A stretch of 64,000 bases of DNA, from positions 868,001-932,000 of the forward strand of contig OY751493.1 in NCBI GenBank assembly GCA_963565915.1, written 5' to 3'. The first letter of the stretch is position 1; the number at the start of each line of letters is the position of its first letter. Below the pieces are notes generated by a model, which saw only the letters and a program-made list of their open reading frames with translations, was not told the origin of the DNA and made no database searches. Positions 57,240 through 64,000 of this stretch are shown in pieces. Made by a program: the position numbers and the translations under genes. Origin of the DNA: Entoloma clypeatum. Its lineage: Eukaryota; Basidiomycota; Agaricomycetes; Agaricales; Entolomataceae.

Positions 57240-58596
57240 GAAATTTATGTGCTCCGCTGGATTGCTTGTAAGTTGTAGCTGTGCAAGAACAAGAACGGGA
57301 ATGACTTGAACATACTGCTGAGATTCTCAGCACGTGCCACCAAACGCGACGACGCGTCCGCTAAACTGCTCGCAAAAATAGGTGAAAAGACGATAGTTGG
57401 TAGTACTAGTGGCCGTGACAATGGCCAAGTACATACTGCGCACAGCATAAATATAAACAGTACTGAAGTCCCCGTCTTAATTAACACATAAGCCACTTTC
57501 GACAATAGTCTACCTACTTCCTGGCCATTCCAAAAAGAATGTACAGTACACGCACGCTCGCATGCATCGCAAACTTCCCTCCTGTTGTCTGGAGTACTTG
57601 AATTGAATGTCTATCCCGGAGCCCAGTGTAATGGGTGCTTCTTGCCGCGTCAATGCAGAACACAGTAACCGACAATCAACGAATAATTCACGTCAATCCG
57701 CTGAGGCGAGATGCCTTCAATGAAGCATCTTTCTCCTACTTCCAGAAAGACAGCTCATCTGATAATATCACAGAGGAGATGGTACAGTCTTACAATTTAA
57801 ATTTGTTCACCATCCCTCGATTCGTCCCCCAACCGCTCGCGGCCCAGCAAAGACATCTTTTTCCGAAGCGCGCTTCACGCAAGATGTCGGACCGCCGAAA
57901 AAAAAACAGCTGGTCTCACTTTCCCCACCGTACCTGCACCCGCACCGAAGAAGTGGCACCCGGGGTAGGGGAGCCCCAAGTGTTTTCAATCTGGTTTCAG
58001 ACAGAGTAATCATTTGAAAAAAAAAAACATGCCAGTGTGACCAAGCGTTGGCCAGGGAGGTGACGGATCCGAAAGAGACGGACGACCGAGATATCTGATT
58101 CCTTCATGCAGCGTTGCATGGGATGGTGTAAGCGCCGAGAGCAAAAACAGAAAGAAGTTGGAAAGAAGCAGAAACCGGACAACAACAATTAACGATGAAC
58201 ATGCCTCCCGGTTTCCCGTACCGCATTGTAAAGGACCAAACGCAGTAGACATTGCCTCGCATCCCTCATAGAATCCCTCGACTTGAAGCCTATTAGCTGG
58301 GATCATTGTCAGAGGGGTTCGCAACTATCCGTGGAGACTCGGACGCACCTGGAGCCCGCAAGATAAGATTCTGAGCAAATAACAAAGGACTCTGAAACAT
58401 CCAAGTCGCCAGCCATCCAGGTGCTTCGCAAAATTCGACGAATCAGAATTATTCTTGCCAACTACCACTGTTGAGATTGGTCTAATTGGCTTACCGTTCA
58501 TGACCAGTACTTACATGTGTGACTGGTCCGACCTTGGGGCACGACATCACCATCAAAAATAGAAAATTATAAGTAACATTCAGTCACTAAGCACAT
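57240..58596. other. Intergenic: GT25 promoter region and tRNA 3' flank
   Basis: About 1.35 kb. A plus-strand open frame of 124 codons (57635-58009) has no motif I know and no supporting splice context. A-runs occur at 57898-57907 and 58017-58027. No other gene was recognised. Confidence 0.4.
58555..58566 (-). terminator. Pol III terminator of tRNA-Lys
   Basis: On the minus strand two T runs (TTTT then TTTTT) occur about 30-40 bases downstream of the mature tRNA 3' end. They are the first such runs after the gene and fit RNA polymerase III termination. Confidence 0.55.
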
Positions 58597-58708
58597 AGCC
58601 CACCGCGAGGGTCGAACTCGCAGCCTTCAGATACCCAAGAACCTGTGGCGCAGATCGCTCCGCCCCGTAGTAAGAGTCTGACGCTCTATCCGATTGAGCT
58701 AGGCGGGC
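58597..58708 (-). tRNA. tRNA-Lys(CUU) with a 38-nt intron
   Basis: The minus strand starts GCCCGCC, has an A-box-like TAGCTCAATCGG, anticodon stem TCAGA pairing TCTGA, loop with anticodon CTT, T-arm GCGAGTTCGACCCTCGC, and closes GGTGGGC. The acceptor stem pairs over seven positions (one G-T). The intron (58633-58670) interrupts after position 37, the standard place for eukaryotic nuclear tRNA introns. The mature length is 74 nt. The discriminator position reads T, which is slightly unusual. The identity follows from the loop CTCTTAA. Confidence 0.92.
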
Positions 58709-58906
58709 CCGAAGTACTAGCTTTGAGGGGATACCTTCACCGATGGCTGAAGTAGAAGTGCAAACCATTTTCTGGATTTTTCGGGTATGGATCAAGCTTC
58801 AAGTTCAGACCGTCATAGACTTTTTTTTTTTGGGGGAGGGGAAGGAACATGTAGTCATTTGTCAAAACAAGAACCAGTAAAGAACTCAACAACAAAATAG
58901 ACGTCA

Positions 58907-60211
58907 TTAAATACCAGCACCACCCGTAACCTCCAACGTATGCCCCGAGACATACGAAGCCAAAGGAGACGCCAAGCTGGAGCCATCCTCATGAGCTGCG
59001 TCAAATAACATACAAGGAAGAGCGACGCACAAGAGAACAGCGGCGGCGGCCTCATCCGGCGACCCGCCCCTGGCAAGCGGGATGAAGGGGTACGCTTTTG
59101 GATCCGGTGCATCAGTCTGCGGGCGTGCAGGACCAGGCACGCCCAGCGCGACTTTCTTGCCGTTGATCTCGATCGCGTCGCCGGTTTCTTTTGAGGCTGT
59201 CAACCTACACGACAACACTGAGTAAGGCATACATAATTACAAAGACTAAAGAGAGACGAACCTAGTATATATCAAGCCAAAAGCGACAGTATTCGTGCGA
59301 ACACCGAACGGACCCCACTCTTTTGCGAGTGTCTTGGAGAGGCCGATGACGGCAGACTTTGCAGCGGCGTAGTTGGCCTGTCCGACATTGCCGTGTAGAC
59401 CGGAGGTGGAGGAGACGTTGATGACGCTGCGGTTTTCGCGAGCTTCGGGCTATGTAGAGAAGGGGGCGAATTTGTGGATGGGAAGGGCAGGAGGGGAGAT
59501 AAATACCTTGACTCGGAAGTAGGGCGCTGCTTGGCGGATGAGCCGGAAAGGGGCTCGTACGTGGATTTTCATGATGATATCGAAGGCGTCATCTGGTGTT
59601 GTGTGCAGCATTTTGTCGAAGGTGAAGCCGGCTGGTGGAGAATGAGGTAGGGTGAACACCGCTGGAAAGCGTCCTTGATGAAAGCAGACGAACCGTTGTT
59701 GACTATGTGATTGATTTTACCATATTTTCTGTGAGATTCAGGACTCAATATACGCCCAGGTAGACTAGAAGGGAGAAACGCGCTGGACAGTGGCGTCGAC
59801 GATCTTTTTCGGGAAATCATCCGCGCCTACGTCCCCTGCAACCCCTATAGCGTCGCCTCCTGCTGCCTTGATCTCGTCAACGACGGCGGCCAGGCGCTTC
59901 TCGTCGATGCTAGCCACGATGAGGCATCCAATGTCAGTGACGAGAACTGTATAATCGAGTGCCAACAGGGCTTACTCGCTTGCCACGACCTTCGCACCCT
60001 CCTTCGCGAAGAGAAGCGCTGTGCTCCTTCCAATTCCCTGAAGATCGAGGGTTGGAATTCCGAATCAAGTCAAGTCATTCTCGGACATGAAAAGGAAAAG
60101 GGTGATGTATACCTGGCCAGCGCCCGTTATGATGGCAACTTCTTCAGCAAGCAGCCCTCGTCCATGAGTGTTGGAGAGGTGTCCAGAGACTTGAGAAAGA
60201 CGGTTTGCCAT
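58907..60211 (-). CDS. Short-chain dehydrogenase/reductase (SDR, FabG-like)
   Basis: An NAD(P)-dependent oxidoreductase. The start ATG at 60211 gives MANRLSQVSGHLSNTHGRGL then VAIITGAGQGIGRSTALLFA, the TGxxxGIG cofactor motif with its intron after GAGQ. Following exons: DIDEKRLAAVVDEIKAAGGD, KYGKINHIVNNAGFTFDKML (NNAG motif rebuilt across an intron), IIMKIHVRAPFRLIRQAAPY, then INVSSTSGLHGNVGQANYAAAK with catalytic Ser and the Y-x3-K pair, and a tail ending FLASPLASYVSGHTLEVTGG. One intron near 59800-59700 appears to use a GC donor to keep the frame. The insert ALGVPGPARPQTDAPDPKAY before IPLARGG fits the fungal FabG-like subgroup with a longer substrate loop. The substrate is unknown. Confidence 0.88.
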
Positions 60212-61266
60212 TTGGATGAACTGGACTCGGATTTTAGGCGATCACCGCAGGAAGGTGCTGCTTATATGTTTCCCCCGGGTATCGGTACATGTGGTGGCCG
60301 GTCTGTCGGTCATCAAGTCTTCTTCAAGTTCAACGCCTCCTCTTCGATCTCAAAGTCCACTACGCGGCTTCTGGCTCGGCGGTGTCGCAACTGCTCATGG
60401 CTTCGACTCCTTCTGGCTGTAAGAGAACCCTTCGCCATACAAACGGGTGTCAAATGATCAGCACATCCTCCAGTGCTCTGGTCGGAGGCAACCTGGAGGC
60501 AACAGTGTTGGTATGATGCGCCACTGTTTGTGGTCGGGTGAGTCCAAAATGATGGTCTTCATTTTCCATGTTCAGCTCCGCCGACATGGTCGGACGACGG
60601 TCGGCGGACCTGTGTCGTCAAGGGGCGCTGGATCACTCTGAATGGGATGAACTTACATACAGTACCTTCCGTCTCCAGGGTTGTCAGTTGAATGGGTGGG
60701 AAGGACTGGGACGACGTTGAACCTGACGGAAATCCTCGGTTTTCTGCGGGTGCTGGATTGCCAAGCTGTTCGTAGATCTCAGTGTGCTTCCAAGTGCCGT
60801 ATTATTGGTCCTCAGCCCAGGTAGTTATTGACTAGTTGTTGAACGTAAGTATGTATTTTGAAAACGTTGATTTATTCTGAATGATTCATGAATACACAGT
60901 GGATGCGTGCCTCGGGAGTTAAATCACCGCCGGGCTTAACTGAACGTCACGAGTAGCGGGCCGCACCGTGTATGACTACCAATCCGCAGTCTTTATTGAA
61001 AGTATAATGAGTGTTAACGGTATGCTAAGTATCGCTGTCGAAAGTAGATGAAAAAGTATATACCATGAGGAGTGCAAGCAAAGTGCAGGTGTTTGTTTGA
61101 CTGAATGGAGCAACAATTGACATCCAGATGGGCAATCAGATCGTCCCAGGGGCGATCGAGGAAACCAGCGGTATAAGGCGACCATTGCCTCCGGATCGTA
61201 CCACCTCTTGCCGTCCTCTTCCTCCCCCGCCCCCCAGTGTCGACGATTGGTCACCTCGACTCAACC
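60212..61266. promoter_or_regulatory. Divergent intergenic region, SDR / Ser-Pro-rich gene
   Basis: About 1.05 kb between two divergent start codons, likely containing both promoters. Plus-strand open frames at 60164-60641 partly overlap the SDR first exon in antisense and lack motifs. Nothing else was seen. Confidence 0.4.
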
Positions 61267-62921
61267 ATGCACTCAGCGTCGGGGAGTGAGTCCGATGGCA
61301 TGAATCGCATGGTCCGGTTCGACAGCGAGTGTATCCTGATCCCAGAGAACACCAAACGGTCAAAAGCCCTCACAAAGTCATACAGTCTGCCTCTGTGGAA
61401 AAGGAAGCCCAATCCAAGCTCGGATTCTGAGTCGGAAACCTACCCTCTCCGTGAACATCCCAACACCGGGGAAACTCACGTCGTGTTCAAGGTCCCTATA
61501 CCGAGGTGCGCATGCCTTTCTAATTGGTGAAAAAAAAATACCTAACCGGAACATTGGGTTTTAGATTTATTTCGCGCTCTCCCAGTCGAGGTCGGAACGC
61601 GTCCTCATCTTCGTCGCCTAAACCTCTGTCTCCATGCCTCGTGCACCGCGCACCCTCCTCGCTTCCACCAGGTGCTGCCGTTCCCAAGCCTATCAGGCGG
61701 TCCTCTCTCCCCATTTGCGATACCCAAAAGCCGAAACACGACGCCGCTCTGACGGTCCCATTACGAGAGTGTTGTGCTAAATGCGAAGCAATCACGGACG
61801 AGTGCCTAAAGGAAGGCGAATTGTGGCAGGAGAAGTTCACCAGAGGCGCTAGAAAACGAAGAAGCTCCAGTTTGGACGATGGTCGTGGTGACCTTGGCAA
61901 TCCCCGAATCGGCCCGTCACTCTCCCGACACCATGCCAGCGGGTTCGGTTCGATGGTTCCCAATGAACTGACGAAATTCAGGCCACCTACTTTTTCTCTT
62001 ACCGTTGATGAGGTTGACAAACGACGGAAATCTTTGGAGCTCGTTGGAGATGACCGACACCATCCCCATGCCACGTCGTCGTTGGATCCCTCCCACCCAT
62101 ACGCCATCCTCAATAGCCTCAAGGTCCTCCAATCCGACAAGGAATCTACCGCATCGTTGGCCTCCTCTTCTGAAGCCTCACCGACTGAGGCCTCGGTAGT
62201 GCGGAGAGTGAGGTCTTCTCCCATACAAGAAGAAGATGAGGACCAACTTTTTCCTCTCCCATCTCCCCGGCGTTCTCCCAACGGTTCACCCTCGGTATCC
62301 CCTTCTCCCTCAACTGGACCATCGCCAGCACCGAGTCCGAGTAATTCGGAATCATGTCTCTCCCCTCCAACGGCGGGTGTTCCAGCATCGAAAGACGATA
62401 TTCCACAAGCAGCCTCGAGTTTGAATAAGAGCGCTCTTCGTAGCCGGAGGTCTCATACAGATATCACTGCTTCCCGAGACCAATCCTTTGGGCCCCGAAC
62501 ATGGACTGCCAAGTCCTCGAGGCTTCAGCATCCAGCATCGATTTCGGATCTCCGGGCTTTGGGGAGGTCGCAGACGTCTGGTTCACCTCCATTCGCTACT
62601 CTGACCCGCAGCCCGTCCCTGTCTGCGGCCCATAATTCCACCATCTCGGGAGCGCAAAGGCCCGTTCCGTTAGGAAGACGCGAACGCCGGCCTATCGAAG
62701 TGCCTTCCGGTTCGACCGATGGATCTACTGACCCCGACAGTATAACGCCGACTCGGCCTACAGCACGGTCGACATCACGTTCTTCACGTCCCTCGTCTCC
62801 TGCCAACAAGTCGCCTCGCATTCCGTCGTTCTCCATCCCCTTTTGGAAGGATGTCAAAGGAGCTGGCGCAGACGTTCTGAAGGGCGTGAGCGCGATGGCT
62901 GGAGGTGGTGCTGTCGTGTAA
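61267..62921 (+). CDS. Ser/Pro-rich disordered protein, uncharacterised
   Basis: Two exons (61267-61505 and 61565-62921) give 531 aa. The ATG at 61267 was chosen because the frame further upstream offers only GTG. The N-terminus MHSASGSESDGMNRMVRFDS with ECILIPENTKRSKALTKSYS and LPLWKRKP resembles a conserved basidiomycete block, followed by ETHVVFKVPIPRF. A central helix-like conserved block, RECCAKCEAITDECLKEGEL with WQEKFTRGARKRR, contains a C-x2-C. The rest is Ser/Pro/Arg-rich with many SP sites, typical of a phosphorylated scaffold. The C-terminus reads FSIPFWKDVKGAGADVLKGV. No known domain was recognised. RAD1 follows on the same strand. Confidence 0.72.
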
Positions 62922-63353
62922 AGGGCGAGGCGTCCGAGTCTTGGCTTGCCTGTTTGTTGTCTTTGGGATACTCACTGGGTCGCTTCGCTTTTGGCACTGA
63001 GCTTGTAACGAATGGTATCTCACCGTCATGCTATGCCGCTGATTATCTTCCTCATGTGTTCTCATATTTGATTGTTAATACCTTCGCAAGCATCGCTGTA
63101 CATACCTTCCTTGGCGTTACCTCCCATTCACTTTCGTTTTTCGTGATCATTGATCTGATCTTGGCTGGTAATATTGTTCTATACTCATGCCCCCTATAGT
63201 ATGTGTACCACTAATTGCCTGTTACGTACTAAATACATCAGCAAAACGCGCAGTGCATTGTCCATCACTGGCACGCGCTCAGAATTTGCATCACTCCGAT
63301 ATGTCCATGTCCTTTACCACCAGTTGAACTCAACAGCCTGAGTTAACGTGCCC
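62922..63353. other. Intergenic: 3' UTR and RAD1 promoter
   Basis: About 430 bp between two plus-strand genes. A hydrophobic open frame at 62990-63199 is most likely UTR. No element was identified. Confidence 0.4.
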
Positions 63354-64000
63354 ATGTCACAAGCGGCGGAGTTTCCGGTAAGTATATGCTCGCCGTCCTT
63401 CCAACAAAGTTGGCAAATGTATACCAGGTGCTCAAAGCTTCCGTCCACGATGTTCGTTATCTCGCGTCTCTGCTCCGTGGAGTCAACGTTGGAAACGTGA
63501 GTACGGGGTCCTGGTATTCATGATCCCCCAAAGTCTTATTATACTAAGCGTGCCACAATTACGGCAACAAGGAGAGGGCTAACAATCACTGTTGAAGAAG
63601 CCCGAAATCTTCTAGGTCAGGATCCGCTGACGATTACAGACAAACGGACGGAATCAGTCTCACTTTTCGTCTAGGAACTGCATTCATATTCTCCGACATA
63701 TTCGATGAATACTCTTACCATTCTGAAGATCCTCCGGCTGTCTCTTCGCAGGACCCAGAGGACGTTGCTGATAACACTGCATTCGAGGTGCCACTCAACA
63801 CGTTCATAGAATGTCTCAATATCTATGGCACTGCTGGGGCTGCAACGTCACACGGCAGCACATACAAGAAGTGGAAAAAAGTGGGAGCTGATTCCGATCG
63901 AGATGATGATGTTGGCGGGAGGCGGAAGATTGATTCGTATTTTAGCGGGGGTCCGGAGAAGCGCACGGGAATGCGGATGACATATTCTGGGGCTGGGTGT
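63354..64000 (+). CDS. RAD1: 9-1-1 checkpoint clamp subunit Rad1, 3'-truncated by the window edge
   Basis: Rad1 (Rec1 in Ustilago) is a PCNA-like subunit of the 9-1-1 DNA damage checkpoint clamp loaded at damaged DNA. Exons read are 63354-63377, 63428-63496, 63549-63615 and 63675 onward. They encode MSQAAEFP, VLKASVHDVRYLASLLRGVN, RATITATRRGLTITVEEARN and GTAFIFSDIFDEYSY, then AFEVPLNTFIECLNIYG. These are the standard beta-strand and helix motifs of the N-terminal PCNA fold. An acidic, low-complexity loop (KVGADSDRDDD and following glycine-rich sequence) follows. The gene continues beyond base 64000. Confidence 0.9.

Noticed and set aside
57635..58009. 124-codon plus-strand open frame as a gene
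   Set aside because: No recognisable motif, no splice or promoter context, and polar composition consistent with chance in an intergenic region.
62843..63199. 118-codon plus-strand open frame with hydrophobic end
   Set aside because: Overlaps the end of the Ser/Pro-rich gene in another frame and continues into its 3' UTR. No start context or splice partner.
1..64000. CRISPR arrays, operons, ribosome-binding sites, riboswitches
   Set aside because: The window is eukaryotic; no direct-repeat array was seen and prokaryotic signals do not apply.

Overview
This is nuclear DNA from a filamentous basidiomycete, most likely an agaricomycete mushroom. The evidence is many short spliceosomal introns (about 48-65 bp), close gene packing on both strands, a FunK1-type fungal protein kinase, several F-box genes, an intron-bearing tRNA-Lys, and single-copy eukaryotic housekeeping genes with basidiomycete-style exon structure. 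The assembly has one 200-base gap (48410-48609). No prokaryotic feature applies.

Layout. 1-12 kb: the 3' part of the meiotic gene SPO22/ZIP4 (+), the rRNA-processing gene UTP18 (-), the exosome subunit gene RRP42 (-), then two F-box genes in divergent orientation (7935-9424 - and 9980-11994 +). 12-27 kb: an accessory, gene-poor island. It holds three small tandem paralogous orphan genes on the minus strand (13336-13673, 16515-16937, 20833-21272) that share exon phases and a 60-nt middle exon, and a secreted cysteine-rich protein gene with a NucA/NucB-like nuclease domain (23592-25700) followed by a degenerate copy. 27-34 kb: an uncharacterised gene (-), COP9 signalosome subunit 7 (-) and RGP1 (+). 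34-43 kb: an F-box/kinase cluster of F-box (-), FunK1 kinase (+), F-box (-) and F-box/beta-propeller-like (-); the last is a clear paralogue of the gene at 9980.

43-64 kb: a four-helix-like membrane protein gene (-), a doubtful acidic/basic protein gene (+), APC11 (+), a PSP1-domain gene cut at its 5' end by the gap (-), a coiled-coil gene resembling augmin subunit HAUS1 (+), an OPT oligopeptide transporter (-), a GT25-type glycosyltransferase (-), tRNA-Lys(CUU) with a 38-nt intron (-), a short-chain dehydrogenase (-), a serine/proline-rich hypothetical (+), and the 5' part of the 9-1-1 clamp gene RAD1 (+).

The conserved genes serve rRNA processing (UTP18, RRP42), ubiquitin pathways (APC11, CSN7, the F-box genes), Golgi trafficking (RGP1) and meiosis/DNA damage (SPO22, RAD1). 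The 12-27 kb island is the least explained part. Its trio of small genes is the best candidate for something undescribed.
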